A DNA stretch of 64,000 nucleotides from Pseudomonas sp. P818 (GCF_000418555.1 NZ_ATKM01000005.1:930001-994000), one strand, 5' to 3'; shown: positions 25,690 through 35,615, counted from the stretch's first letter. Numbers and translations: made by a program. The notes: generated by a model not told the origin, from the sequence alone.

Positions 25690-26253
25690 ATGTCCCTCAT
25701 CAATACTCAAGTGCAACCGTTCAAAGTCAACGCTTTCCACGCTGGCGAGTTCGTCGAGGTCACCGAGGAAAGCCTGAAGGGCAAGTGGTCCGTGCTGATC
25801 TTCATGCCGGCTGCCTTCACCTTCAACTGCCCGACCGAGATCGAAGACGCTGCCAACAACTACGCCGAGTTCCAGAAGGCCGGTGCCGAGGTCTACATCG
25901 TGACCACCGACACCCACTTCTCCCACAAGGTCTGGCACGAAACTTCGCCGGCCGTTGGCAAGGCTCAGTTCCCGCTGATCGGTGACCCGACTCACCAACT
26001 GACCAACGCTTTCGGCGTACACATTCCGGAAGAAGGCCTGGCCCTGCGCGGTACCTTCGTGATCAACCCGGAAGGTGTGATCAAGACCGTCGAGATCCAC
26101 TCCAACGAGATCGCTCGTGACGTGGCTGAAACCCTGCGCAAGCTGAAAGCTGCTCAGTACACCGCCGCTCACCCGGGCGAAGTCTGCCCGGCCAAGTGGA
26201 AAGAAGGCGAGAAGACCCTGGCTCCGTCCCTGGACCTCGTTGGCAAGATCTAA
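25690..26253 (+). CDS. ahpC: alkyl hydroperoxide reductase subunit C (peroxiredoxin)
   Basis: A 187-residue typical 2-Cys peroxiredoxin. The peroxidatic cysteine is in PAAFTFNCPTEIEDAA near residue 47, the resolving cysteine in HPGEVCPAKWKEG near 165, and the TSP-type HETSPAVGKAQFPLIGD block is intact. It reduces H2O2 and organic peroxides in the cytoplasm and is recycled by AhpF. AAGGAG lies 9 bases upstream of the ATG. Codon use is strongly biased to C/G third bases, as expected for an abundant protein. An OxyR site lies upstream and a terminator-like hairpin lies between it and ahpF. Confidence 0.97.
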   Translation: MSLINTQVQPFKVNAFHAGEFVEVTEESLKGKWSVLIFMPAAFTFNCPTEIEDAANNYAEFQKAGAEVYIVTTDTHFSHKVWHETSPAVGKAQFPLIGDPTHQLTNAFGVHIPEEGLALRGTFVINPEGVIKTVEIHSNEIARDVAETLRKLKAAQYTAAHPGEVCPAKWKEGEKTLAPSLDLVGKI

Positions 26254-26331
26254 GATCTGCCCCGGGGCCACAGCGGCCCCGCTCCGAATGCCTTGCGCTT
26301 TGCCGGCTGTGACCCAGCCGCAAGTGCCCGA

Positions 26332-26363
26332 ACGCCCGGGCGCGATCCGTCCGGGCGTTTTTT
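26332..26363 (+). terminator. partial terminator between ahpC and ahpF
   Basis: ACGCCCGG (26332-26339) pairs with CCGGGCGT (26351-26358) and is followed by six Ts. A second GC hairpin (GGGGCC/GGCCCC, 26264-26280) sits just after ahpC. Incomplete read-through here would make AhpC in excess of AhpF, which matches the known stoichiometry need. Confidence 0.75.
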
Positions 26364-26398
26364 CGCCCGTAATTCGCTATCTCTAGAGGATTCCCGTC

Positions 26399-27955
26399 AT
26401 GTTGGACGCCAATCTGCAAACCCAGTTGAAGGCCTACCTGGAAAAGGTCACCCAGCCGTTCGAGATCGTCGCGTCCCTGGATGACGGCGAGAAGTCGCAG
26501 GAACTGCTCGGGCTGCTGCAGGACATCGTCGGCCTGACCGACAAGATTACCCTCAGAACCGATGGCAACGATGCCCGTCGTCCGTCGTTCTCCCTCGTGC
26601 GCCCCGGCGCGGATATCGGCCTGACGTTCGCCGGCATCCCCATGGGTCATGAGTTCACCTCGCTGGTGCTGGCGCTGCTGCAGGTGGGTGGCCACCCGTC
26701 CAAGCTCGACGCCGAGACCATCGAGCAGATCAAGAGCATCGAAGGCAAGTTCGAGTTCGAGACCTATTTCTCGCTGTCCTGTCAGAACTGCCCGGACGTG
26801 GTCCAGGCGCTGAATCTGATGGCCGTGCTCAACCCCAATATCCGCAACGTTTCCATCGACGGTGCGCTGTTCCAGGAAGAGGTCGAGCGTCGCCAGATCA
26901 TGGCTGTGCCGAGCATCTACCTCAACGGTGAGGTCTTCGCCTCCGGCCGCATGGACGTGAAGCAAATCCTCGCCAAGATCGACACCGGCGCCGCCAACCG
27001 CGATGCCGAGAAGATGAGTGCCAAGGAAGCCTTCGACGTGCTGGTGGTCGGCGGCGGCCCGGCCGGTGCTGCGGCGGCCATCTACGCCGCACGTAAAGGC
27101 ATCCGTACCGCCATCGCCGCCGAACGCTTCGGCGGTCAGGTGCTCGATACCATGGCCATCGAGAACTTCATCTCGGTGAAGGAAACCGAAGGCCCGAAAC
27201 TGGTGCGTGCCCTGGAAGAGCACGTCAAGGAATACGAAGTCGACATCATGAACCTGCAGCGCGCCACCGCGCTGGTGCCGGCCAGCAGCGAAGGCGGCCT
27301 GCACGAGGTGAAGTTCGACAACGGCGCCTCGCTCAAGGCCAAGACCGTGATCCTCTCGACCGGCGCCCGCTGGCGCGAGATGGGTGTACCCGGCGAGCAG
27401 GAGTACAAGGCCAAGGGCGTGTGCTTCTGCCCGCACTGCGACGGCCCGCTGTTCAAGGGCAAACGCGTGGCGGTGATCGGCGGCGGTAACTCCGGCGTCG
27501 AGGCGGCCATCGACCTGGCCGGCATCGTCGCCCACGTCACCCTGCTGGAGTTCGCCGACACCCTGCGTGCCGACGCCGTGTTGCAGAAGAAGCTTTACAG
27601 CCTGCCCAACGTCACCGTGATCAAGAGCGCGCAGACCACCGAGGTCACCGGCGACGGACAGAAGGTCACCGGCCTGGTGTACAAGGATCGCACCACCGAG
27701 GAGCTGCACAACGTCGAGCTGGAAGGCATCTTCGTGCAGATCGGTCTGCTGCCCAACAGCGACTGGCTCAAGGGCACCGTCGAGCTCAGCCGCTTCGGCG
27801 AGATCGTCGTCGATGCCAAGGGCGCGACCAACATCCCCGGCGTGTTCGCTGCCGGTGACGTGACCACCGTGCCGTACAAGCAGATCGTCATCGCCATGGG
27901 CGAGGGCTCGAAGGCATCGCTGAGCGCCTTCGATCACCTGATCCGCCATAGCTGA
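26399..27955 (+). CDS. ahpF: alkyl hydroperoxide reductase subunit F
   Basis: A 518-residue flavoprotein that passes electrons from NADH through FAD to AhpC. The N-terminal domain of two thioredoxin folds has the Cxx[10 protein letters not shown] (near 130); residues 210-518 form the thioredoxin-reductase-like part with FAD motif [17 protein letters not shown], redox-active [16 protein letters not shown] motif [19 protein letters not shown] and C-terminal [11 protein letters not shown]. All four redox cysteines are present. The ATG is preceded by AGAGGATTCCCGTC. It shares the OxyR-controlled transcript with ahpC. Confidence 0.97.
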   Translation: MLDANLQTQLKAYLEKVTQPFEIVASLDDGEKSQELLGLLQDIVGLTDKITLRTDGNDARRPSFSLVRPGADIGLTFAGIPMGHEFTSLVLALLQVGGHPSKLDAETIEQIKSIEGKFEFETYFSLSCQNCPDVVQALNLMAVLNPNIRNVSIDGALFQEEVERRQIMAVPSIYLNGEVFASGRMDVKQILAKIDTGAANRDAEKMSAKEAFDVLVVGGGPAGAAAAIYAARKGIRTAIAAERFGGQVLDTMAIENFISVKETEGPKLVRALEEHVKEYEVDIMNLQRATALVPASSEGGLHEVKFDNGASLKAKTVILSTGARWREMGVPGEQEYKAKGVCFCPHCDGPLFKGKRVAVIGGGNSGVEAAIDLAGIVAHVTLLEFADTLRADAVLQKKLYSLPNVTVIKSAQTTEVTGDGQKVTGLVYKDRTTEELHNVELEGIFVQIGLLPNSDWLKGTVELSRFGEIVVDAKGATNIPGVFAAGDVTTVPYKQIVIAMGEGSKASLSAFDHLIRHS

Positions 27956-27972
27956 TCGTTGTTGCAGAAACG

Positions 27973-27998
27973 AAAAGGCCACCTTCGGGTGGCCTTTT
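27973..27998 (+). terminator. rho-independent terminator of ahpCF
   Basis: An 11-bp perfect stem (27973-27983 and 27988-27998) closed by a stable TTCG tetraloop and ending in TTTT, 18 bases after the ahpF stop. Confidence 0.92.
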
Positions 27999-28020
27999 CA
28001 TTATGGCGTATCGCCGTGAC

Positions 28021-28050
28021 TGCTTCGCGGCTGAAGCCGCTCCTGCAGGG
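28021..28050. repeat. REP element
   Basis: The core CGCGGCTGAAGCCGCTCCTG is the REP palindrome seen repeatedly in this window (51124, 51223, 61861, 63349). It lies between the convergent ahpF and ureidoglycine aminohydrolase genes. Confidence 0.75.
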
Positions 28051-28059
28051 CGATGGAAC

Positions 28060-28902
28060 TCAGCGCTTGAGACCGCCCAGGGTCAGCGGCATGTGGCGGT
28101 TCACGTCCTTGTACAGCAGGTAGCGGAAGCGGCCTGGGCCGCCGGCGTAGCAGGCCTGCGGACAGAAAGCGCGCAGCCACATGAAGTCGCCGGCCTCGAC
28201 CTCGACCCAGTCCTGGTTCAGGCGATACACCGCCTTGCCTTCGAGCACGTACAGGCCGTGTTCCATGACGTGGGTTTCGGCAAAGGGGATCACGCCGCCC
28301 GGCTCGAAGTTGACGATGTTGACGTGCATGTCATGGCGCATGTCGCTGATCTCGACGAAGCGCGTGGTGCTCCAGCGGCCTTCGGTGCCGGGCATGACGA
28401 TCGGTTCGATGTCCTGCTCGTTGGTGACGAAGGCTTCGGGATAGGGCACGCCCTCGACCGGCTGGTAGGCCTTGCGCAGCCAGTGGAAACGCACGGCCTG
28501 GCTGCCGTTGTTGCGCAGCGACCAGTCGCTCTGCGGCGGGATGAAGGCGTAGCTGCCCGGACGCATGGCGTGCTGGGTACCGTTGAGGGTCAGGCTGAAT
28601 TCGCCTTCGACGACGAAGATCACGCCTTCGGCGCTCGGGTCCAGCTCCGGCTTGTTGCTGCCACCGTTCGGGCCGACTTCGACGATGTACTGCGAGAAGG
28701 TTTCGGCAAAGCCGGTCAGCGGGCGGGCGATGACCCACATGCGCATGTTGTCCCAGAACGGCAGGTGACTGGTGACGATGTCACGCATCACGCCCTTGGG
28801 GATCACGGCGTAGGCTTCGGTGAACATGGCGCGGTCGGTCAGCAGTTGCTCCTGACCGGGATGGCCGCCATGCGGGGCGTAGTAGTAGGGCGATTTGCTC
28901 AT
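28060..28902 (-). CDS. allE: (S)-ureidoglycine aminohydrolase (bicupin)
   Basis: A 280-residue protein with two cupin domains. It begins MSKSPYYYAPHGGHPGQEQL, includes ADRAMFTEAYAVIP-like text (TDRAMFTEAYAVIPKGVMRD) and, in the second cupin, HDMHVNIVNFEPGGVIPFAE with ETHVMEHGLYVLEGKAVY, which supplies the Mn ligands. The enzyme hydrolyses (S)-ureidoglycine to ureidoglycolate and ammonia in allantoate breakdown. The ATG at 28902 gives the family start. A LysR gene is divergent from it, but no other purine-degradation gene is adjacent. Confidence 0.88.
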   Translation of the reverse strand: MSKSPYYYAPHGGHPGQEQLLTDRAMFTEAYAVIPKGVMRDIVTSHLPFWDNMRMWVIARPLTGFAETFSQYIVEVGPNGGSNKPELDPSAEGVIFVVEGEFSLTLNGTQHAMRPGSYAFIPPQSDWSLRNNGSQAVRFHWLRKAYQPVEGVPYPEAFVTNEQDIEPIVMPGTEGRWSTTRFVEISDMRHDMHVNIVNFEPGGVIPFAETHVMEHGLYVLEGKAVYRLNQDWVEVEAGDFMWLRAFCPQACYAGGPGRFRYLLYKDVNRHMPLTLGGLKR

Positions 28903-28974
28903 CGAGAGAGTGCCTCGGCGGGTGGATGGCGCAGGGATCTGTCCCCGCGCGGAAAACTGGCTCCCCAGCACTAT

Positions 28975-29017
28975 AGGAATTCGCAGCTGGATTCGGAAAT
29001 TAAATAGTAGAATTCCT
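28975..29017. promoter_or_regulatory. inverted repeat between allE and the divergent LysR gene
   Basis: AGGAATTC (28975-28982) and GAATTCCT (29010-29017) are perfect 8-bp arms 27 bases apart, in the shared promoter region. This is a candidate operator for the LysR regulator. Confidence 0.5.
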
Positions 29018-29044
29018 GTCAGTGGTTTTCATGATGGGGGCGAC

Positions 29045-29914
29045 ATGCTCGATCCAGTGCTGTTACGCAGTTTTCTCGCCGTGGTGCAGACCGGTGGCTT
29101 TACCCGCGCTGCGGCCAGCCTGCACCTGACCCAGTCCACCGTCAGCCAGCAGGTGCGGCGTCTGGAGGAGCAGCTTGGCGCCGAGCTGCTCGACCGCAGC
29201 GGCCGCTACGTGGTGACCACTACCGAGGGTGAGCGCCTGCTGGGTTACGCCAACCGCATCGTTGCGCTGATGGACGAAGCCATGCTGGCGCTGGGGCAGA
29301 GCGCGGTGGAGGGCGAGGTGCGCCTGGGCGTGCCGGACGATTTCGCTGCCAACAGCCTGACCCCCTATCTGGCCGATTTCGCCGATGCCCATCCGGGGAT
29401 CCGCCTGGAGATCACCAGTGGCCTCAGCCACGATGTCTGGCGCGCGTTCAACGCCGGCGAGCTGGACCTGGCGCTGATCAAGCAACGCGCCGGCAGTGCC
29501 AAGGGCCTGGCCAGCTGGGCCGAACCGCTGGCCTGGCTCGACAGCCGCGCGCGCCCGGTGCTGGCGCGCAACCCGGTGCCGCTGGCGGTGTTCCCGCCCA
29601 ATGGTCTGTATCGCCTGGAGATGACCCATGCCCTGGACGCCATGGGCAAACCCTGGCGCATCGCCTATGTCAGCAGCAGTTTGCCTGGCGTCAGTGCCGC
29701 GGCCGAGGGCGGGCTGGGTCTGACCCTGCTACCGCGCCGGTTGATCACCCGCGAGCATCGCGAGCTGGGCGAGGCCGAAGGCTTCGCACCGGTAGCGCCG
29801 GTCGAGGTGGCCCTGCATGCGCGCAACCAGCTGCCCGGTTACGCGCGCGAATTGGCGGCAGCGCTGATCGAGGCTTGCGAAGGCATCATGAGCCCTGCGC
29901 TTAGCTCCAGCTGA
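29045..29914 (+). CDS. LysR-family transcriptional regulator
   Basis: A 289-residue LysR protein. The winged helix-turn-helix is LLRSFLAVVQTGGFTRAAAS, then LHLTQSTVSQQVRRLEEQLG; the effector domain includes GEVRLGVPDDFAANSLTPYL and AAEGGLGLTLLPRRLI. The ATG at 29045 follows GGGGGCGAC. Divergent placement suggests it controls the ureidoglycine aminohydrolase gene, with a purine-derived effector as a guess. Its last 14 bases overlap the convergent HAD gene. Confidence 0.9.
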   Translation: MLDPVLLRSFLAVVQTGGFTRAAASLHLTQSTVSQQVRRLEEQLGAELLDRSGRYVVTTTEGERLLGYANRIVALMDEAMLALGQSAVEGEVRLGVPDDFAANSLTPYLADFADAHPGIRLEITSGLSHDVWRAFNAGELDLALIKQRAGSAKGLASWAEPLAWLDSRARPVLARNPVPLAVFPPNGLYRLEMTHALDAMGKPWRIAYVSSSLPGVSAAAEGGLGLTLLPRRLITREHRELGEAEGFAPVAPVEVALHARNQLPGYARELAAALIEACEGIMSPALSSS

Positions 29915-30553
29915 GAATCGGCCAGCCGGCCTGTTCGGCGTGGGCGCGCAGGGTCGGGTCGGGATTGACGGTGAACGGCTTGTCCACCAATTGCAGCAGC
30001 GGCAGGTCGTTGCGCGAGTCGGAATAGAAGCTGGCGCCGGCCAGGCTTTCGTCCTGTTCGATCAACCAGCTCTCGAGGCGAATCACTTTGCCCTCGCGGT
30101 AGGTCAGCACGCCCTGGGTACGCCCGCTGTAGAAGCCATGCTGCAGCTCCAGGTCGATGGCCAATACCTCGTCGATACCGAAGCGCTCGGCGATGGCGCT
30201 GACCAGGAAATGCGCCGAGGCGGAGATCACCAGCAGGCGGTCGCCAGCGGCGCGGTGCGCGGCCAGGGTGCGGCTGGCGTCGCTGTAGAAGATCGGCTCG
30301 ATCACGTCCTCGACGAAGGGCTCGACCACATGGGCGACCTCTTTGGGCGTGCGGCCGACCAGCGGCGACAGGGTGAAGGCCATGTAGTCTTCCATGGCCA
30401 GGGTGCCGGCGGCGTACTGGCGCATCAGCTCCTGCTCGTGGGCGATGAAGGATTCACCATCGGCCCAGCCGAGCTTGACCATTTCCTGGGTCCAGAGGCT
30501 GGCGCAATCACCGTTGATCAGGGTTTCGTCGAGGTCGAAGATTGCCAGAGCCA

Positions 30554-30554
<1 letters not shown>
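29901..30554 (-). CDS. HAD-superfamily (IB) phosphatase, SerB-like
   Basis: A 217-residue hydrolase with motif I AIFDLDETLINGD (nucleophile and acid aspartates), motif II LLVISASAHFLV, a conserved lysine in YREGKVIRLE, and motif III FYSDSRNDLPLL. The size and helical cap (residues 20-90) fit the HAD-IB group, which includes phosphoserine and phosphocholine/phosphoethanolamine-type phosphatases. It is the last gene of the ABC operon: its ATG overlaps the TGA of the ATPase gene (TGATG). The context suggests it removes phosphate from an imported or processed phosphorylated compound. Confidence 0.85.
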
Positions 30555-31536
<982 letters not shown>

Positions 31537-31540
<4 letters not shown>

Positions 31541-32331
31541 GACTTGTCCTTGTTCAGGCGGTTGGCTGCCCAGGTCATCAGCAGCACGAACATGAAATAG
31601 GAGATCACCAGGGCGCTGGTGAAATGGCCGCTGCCGTTGCGCATGTTGTACAGGTACACCTGTAGCGTCTCGTAGCGGCTGCCCACCAGCAGGTTGGCGA
31701 AGACGAATTCGCCGAACAGGAAGCTGAAGGACAGGAATACCGAGACCATCAGGCCCTTGCGCAGATTGGGCAGCACCACCATGAAGGCGGCGCGCCAGGT
31801 GCTGGCGCCGAGCAGGTGGGCGGCGTCCATCAGGTCGCGCAGGTTGATCGCCTGCAGGTTGTTGGTGATGGCGCGGTACATGAAGGGCAGGGCGATGGTG
31901 AAGTAGCAGCCGATCAGGATCCACGGCGTGCCGAGGATCGGCAGCGGCCCTGCCGCGAACAGCTGCATCAGGCCCACCGAGGACACCACTGGCGGAACGG
32001 CGAATGGCAGCAGGATCAGCACGTTCATCAGGGCATCGAGTTTCGGGAAGTGGTAGTTGACCACGAACAGCAGCGGCAGGATCAGCAGCAGCGACAACGC
32101 CAGGGCGCCGAAGCACACCAGCAGCGAGCGGCCGAAGGCGGCGAGAAAGCGCGCATCGCTCCACAGCGCCACGTACCACTTGAAGGTGAAGCCGCTGGGC
32201 AGGATGGTCGCCGACCAGCTGGTGGACAGCGAGTACACCAGCGTGCCGAGCAGCGGCAGCAGCAGGATCAGAAACAGCAGGTAGACCACCAGTTGGTGGA
32301 ACAGCGGCGAGCGTTTTTCAGCGGGCGACAT
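31537..32331 (-). CDS. ABC transporter permease
   Basis: A 264-residue inner-membrane protein with six predicted helices. The coupling EAA loop is DLMDAAHLLGASTWRAAFMV near residue 170. Polar residues at the N-terminus (SPAEKRSPLFHQL) are cytosolic. It overlaps the ATPase gene by 4 bases (ATGA) and the other permease by 14, so translation is coupled. It pairs with the next permease to form the channel. Confidence 0.9.
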
Positions 32332-33160
32332 GGTAGCTCCGGCGCAGCAGCCATTGGTGGACGATGGTGATCAGGGTCATCAGGCCGACCAGCACCATCG
32401 CCAGCGCGCTGGCCATGTTCGGGTCGAGGAAGATGTCGCCGGAAACCATCGACGCGATACGGATTGGCAGGATGTTGAAGTTGCCGGTGGTCAGCGCGTA
32501 CACCGTGGCGTAGGCGCCCAGGGCATTGGCCAGAAGAATGACGAAGGTACCGAGCAATGCCGGGGTCAGCACCGGCAGGCCGATATGCCGCCAGAACTGC
32601 CAGGTATTGGCGCCAAGCAGTTCGGCCGACTCGCGCCAGTCCTCGCGCAGGGCGTCGAAGGCAGGGTAGAGCAGCAGCACGCCGAGGGGGATCTGGAAGT
32701 AGGTGTAGAGCACGATCAGGCCGGTCTTGGAGTAGAGGTTGAAGTCCTCGATCACCCCCATCTGCTTGAGCAGGATGGTCAGCGCGCCGTTGAAGCCGAG
32801 CAGGATGATGAAGGCGAAGGCCAGCGGCACCCCGGAGAAGTTGCTGGTCATGTTGGAAAACGCCATGACGAAATCGCGCAAGCGGCTGTTGACCTGGCGC
32901 AGCGAATAGCTGCCGATGATGGCGACGACGATGCCGAACAGGCTCGACCAGAAGGCGACTTCCAGACTGTGGCGCATGGCCTGGCGGTAGAACGCCGAGG
33001 AGAAGGCCTGCTGGAAATTGCCCAGGCCCCAGCCTTCGGCAGTGTTCAGGCTGTTGCTCGCCACCCAGGCCAGTGGCGCGATCTGGAAGGCGAAGAAGAA
33101 CAGGGCGAAGGGCACCAGGCACAGCAGTGCCCAACCCTTGCTGGAGATGGTGGACTTCAT
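32318..33160 (-). CDS. ABC transporter permease
   Basis: A 280-residue inner-membrane protein with six predicted helices, beginning MKSTISSKGWALLCLVPFAL. The EAA loop is WRESAELLGANTWQFWRHIG near residue 170-190. The ATG at 33160 overlaps the stop of the hydrolase gene (ATGA); the longer upstream frame is a shadow of that gene. It is of the type found in 2-aminoethylphosphonate, iron and polyamine importers. Confidence 0.9.
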   Translation of the reverse strand: MKSTISSKGWALLCLVPFALFFFAFQIAPLAWVASNSLNTAEGWGLGNFQQAFSSAFYRQAMRHSLEVAFWSSLFGIVVAIIGSYSLRQVNSRLRDFVMAFSNMTSNFSGVPLAFAFIILLGFNGALTILLKQMGVIEDFNLYSKTGLIVLYTYFQIPLGVLLLYPAFDALREDWRESAELLGANTWQFWRHIGLPVLTPALLGTFVILLANALGAYATVYALTTGNFNILPIRIASMVSGDIFLDPNMASALAMVLVGLMTLITIVHQWLLRRSYHVAR

Positions 33161-33963
33161 GCGAGCAGCTCCCTGCACCAGGGTTTGTCGTGGGCCGCGC
33201 CGAGCAGCTGGCAGATGGTGCCGCACAGCTCGGTCTGCTGCGGGCGGGCCGCCGGGTCGAGGCTGAAGGCGCTGCCGAGGACGATCAGCGGTACTTCGCG
33301 CTCTTCCGGCAGCACGCCGTTGTGGCTGCGATCAGTATTCATGCCGTGATCGGCCGTTACCAGGATCTGGTAACCGGCATCGAGCCAGGTCTGGATGTAC
33401 TCGGCCAGCAGCACATCGGCCATGCGCGCGGCGTTGCGGTATTGCGAGCTGTCGAGGCCGTGCTTGTGACCGGCGTCATCGATGTTCATCGGGTGCACCA
33501 GCAGCAGGTTCGGTGCATGAAGCCGGCGCAGGCTATCGGCATCGGCGAACAGGTGTGAGTCCGGATAATGATCGGCGTAGTAGAAGTGGCCGTGTTGGAT
33601 TGGCAGCGATTCGTCACTGGTATGACGGTCGCGGGCCGCGTGGAAAGGCGCGCGGTTATACAGTTCGCTGACCCAATGATAGGCAGCGGCGGCGGTCGTC
33701 AGACCGGCCTCACGGGCGTAATGAAAGACGCTGCGTTGATTCGACAGGCGCACCACGTCGTTGTGCACGATGCCGCTGTCGATGGGGCGTACGCCGGTGA
33801 GGATGCATTCGTAGAGCGGGCGGGACAGTGCCGGCAGTGCGCAGTCGAGCTTGTACAGCGCGGCGCGCCCGGCCTGGCAGTAAGCCAGCAAGTGGCCTAG
33901 CGCATGCTGGGCCACCTGATAGCTCAGGCCATCCAGTACCACTAGGATGACGTTGTGCTTCAT
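33157..33963 (-). CDS. alkaline-phosphatase-superfamily hydrolase
   Basis: A 268-residue protein of the nucleotide pyrophosphatase/phosphodiesterase branch. Metal ligands are suggested by VVLDGLS (Asp 11), the nucleophile by ALPALSRPLYECILTG (Ser 47), and further ligands by HPMNIDDAGHKHG and VTADHGMNTDRSH. There is no signal peptide, so it acts in the cytoplasm on an imported substrate. It overlaps the first permease by 4 bases. Enzymes of this fold hydrolyse phosphomonoesters, phosphodiesters or phosphonates; the reaction cannot be fixed from sequence. Confidence 0.85.
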   Translation of the reverse strand: MKHNVILVVLDGLSYQVAQHALGHLLAYCQAGRAALYKLDCALPALSRPLYECILTGVRPIDSGIVHNDVVRLSNQRSVFHYAREAGLTTAAAAYHWVSELYNRAPFHAARDRHTSDESLPIQHGHFYYADHYPDSHLFADADSLRRLHAPNLLLVHPMNIDDAGHKHGLDSSQYRNAARMADVLLAEYIQTWLDAGYQILVTADHGMNTDRSHNGVLPEEREVPLIVLGSAFSLDPAARPQQTELCGTICQLLGAAHDKPWCRELLA

Positions 33964-33982
33964 GGTTTTCTCTCGTTCGGTC

Positions 33983-34217
33983 GTAGCCCGGATTCAATCC
34001 GGGGCATTTTCTGCAATTGCCCCTGACGCTACTCACTTAACCTGTGCGCGATCAGCTCCCCTCTCCCATTTATGGGAGAGGGGGTGGGGGAGAGGGCAGA
34101 ACATAGCGAGGTCGCCCGTTTTCCCCTCTCCCTAACCCTCTCCCCTGAGGGGCGAGGGGACTGATCGTGGTCAGTCACTCTTATGTGAACACGCCCTCGG
34201 ATTTCATCCGGGCTACG
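33983..34217. repeat. nested dispersed repeats inside the ABC operon
   Basis: The outer arms GTAGCCCGGATTCAATCCGG (from 33983) and TTTCATCCGGGCTAC (to 34216) are the two halves of a repeat that is about 60 bases long elsewhere (15893, 44849). Here they are split by about 190 bases holding C/T-rich palindromes: CTCCCATTTATGGGAG with flanking CCCCT/AGGGG (34056-34083) and CCCCTGAGGGGCGAGGGG (34142-34159). It looks like one repeat inserted in another. Position between the binding-protein gene and the rest of the operon would favour excess binding protein. Confidence 0.7.
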
Positions 34218-34239
34218 GATCAATGGTGTCGCGGCCGCA

Positions 34240-35298
34240 TCAATTCATATTGATGATCACGTGCTCCTGCCACAGACGCGGCAGGGCCTTGGAGGTGGCT
34301 TCCCAGGCGGCGGCATCCTTGATCGGCTGGACCTTGGCGTACTGCTCCTGCGGCAGTAGCTTGGCCTGTACCTCGGCCGGCATGTCGATGTGCTCGGCGC
34401 GGATCGGACGGGCGTGACCCTTGGCCAGATTGATCTGCCCGGCATCGCTGAGGATGTATTCGCGGGTCAGCTTGGCGGCGTTGGGGTTCTTCGCCCACTT
34501 GTTGATGATGGTGCTGTAGCCGGAGATCACCGAACCGTCGGACGGGATCAGCACCTCGAAGCGCTCGGGGTCGATCTGGTCGCGGTAGGACAGGCCGTTG
34601 AAGTCCCAGACCACGCCGACTTCCACTTCACCCTTCTCCAGGGTCTGGATGGTCGGGTTGGCCAGCGACAGACGGCGCTGCTTGGCCAGGTCGGCGTACA
34701 GGTCCAGCGCCGGCTGGATGTTGCTCTCGTTGCCGCCCAGGGCGATGGCCGCGGCCAGTACGCCGTTGGTGGCCTGCGCAGCGGTGCTGACGTCACCGGC
34801 GGCGACCTTGTAGGTGCCGGTTTTCAGGTCGGCCCAGGAACGCGGAATATCCTTGACCAGTTGCTTGTTGACGATGAAGGCGATGGAGCCGGTGTAGGCC
34901 AGCATCCAGTGACCGTCCTTGTCCTTGGCCCAGTCCGGAATCTGCTCCCAGGTGCTCGGCTTGTACGGCTGGGTCACGCCCTGCTGCACGGCGATGGGGC
35001 CGAAGGCGGCGCCGACGTCACCGATATCGGCGGTGGCGTTTTCCTTCTCGGCGGCGAACTTGGCGATTTCCTGCGCCGAGCTCATGTCGGTGTCCTGGTG
35101 CTTGAGGCCGTAAAGCTTGGCCAGATCGGCCCAGGTGTCTTTCCAGTTCGCCCAGCTGTCGGGCATACCCACGCTATTCACCGCGCCTTCGGCGCGTGCG
35201 GCTTTTTCCAGTGCCTGCAAGTCGGTGCCTTCGGCCATGGCGGAGGTCGCCAGGGCGATGGCCGAGCCCATCAGTGAAGCCAGCAGCAGTTGTTTCAT
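34240..35298 (-). CDS. periplasmic substrate-binding protein of ABC importer
   Basis: A 352-residue protein with signal peptide MKQLLLASLMGSAIALATSA, cleaved near AMA. The mature protein is of the extracellular solute-binding type 1/Fe3+-AEP class: DLKTGTYKVAAGDVSTAAQA, EKGEVEVGVVWDFNGLSY and VISGYSTIINKWAKNPNAAK. It is the first gene of the operon, separated from the rest by a repeat block. The ligand is not evident; the hydrolases in the operon and the UTRA regulator suggest an organophosphorus compound. Confidence 0.85.
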   Translation of the reverse strand: MKQLLLASLMGSAIALATSAMAEGTDLQALEKAARAEGAVNSVGMPDSWANWKDTWADLAKLYGLKHQDTDMSSAQEIAKFAAEKENATADIGDVGAAFGPIAVQQGVTQPYKPSTWEQIPDWAKDKDGHWMLAYTGSIAFIVNKQLVKDIPRSWADLKTGTYKVAAGDVSTAAQATNGVLAAAIALGGNESNIQPALDLYADLAKQRRLSLANPTIQTLEKGEVEVGVVWDFNGLSYRDQIDPERFEVLIPSDGSVISGYSTIINKWAKNPNAAKLTREYILSDAGQINLAKGHARPIRAEHIDMPAEVQAKLLPQEQYAKVQPIKDAAAWEATSKALPRLWQEHVIINMN

Positions 35299-35324
35299 TG
35301 GAAACTCCTTTGCAGTGAGAGTGT

Positions 35325-35336
35325 TGGTCTAGATCA
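35325..35336. promoter_or_regulatory. candidate UTRA-regulator operator, ABC operon side
   Basis: TGGTCTAGATCA is a 12-base palindrome with one mismatched pair and fits the TGGTnTAnACCA-like pattern of HutC/PhnF-type regulators. It lies 27 bases upstream of the binding-protein ATG. Confidence 0.55.
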
Positions 35337-35588
35337 GCAATACCCGAGCCAATCTAGGCGCCTTCGATGACAGTTTTATGTCCGGCCCACCAGTGGCAGA
35401 TGTCCAGGTGCAGCGGGCCGGTGCGCTTCACAAGCGTAGACCATGGATAAGTGGCTGATTTGCTGGGCTGTGAGTAAGGTTGGCGGTGGCATGCGGCGTG
35501 CTTGCAGCAGAGTTGTCATCTATCAGTCATCTAGACTGCCTAGTCTTGTAACCCGTCTTAGCGAACGGCTTTTGCCCTGTCATGGGGC

Positions 35589-35600
35589 TGGACTAGTCCA
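35589..35600. promoter_or_regulatory. candidate UTRA-regulator operator, regulator side
   Basis: TGGACTAGTCCA is a perfect 12-base palindrome, 15 bases upstream of the regulator ATG and of the same form as the site at 35325. It suggests autorepression. Confidence 0.6.
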
Positions 35601-35615
35601 AAAGGGGAGATATTG

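Larger units (their letters stand above)
35299..35615. other. divergent promoter region of the ABC operon and the UTRA regulator
   Basis: No coding sequence. It holds two palindromic operators (35325, 35589) and a third, weaker inverted repeat AGACT-N4-AGTCT (35533-35546) with the same CTAG-like core. AAGGGGAGA before 35616 sets the regulator's start. Confidence 0.6.

Noticed and set aside
33983..34217. CRISPR-like array in the palindrome-rich stretch
   Set aside because: Repeats are not evenly spaced, there are no unique spacers and no cas genes; they are dispersed REP-type elements.
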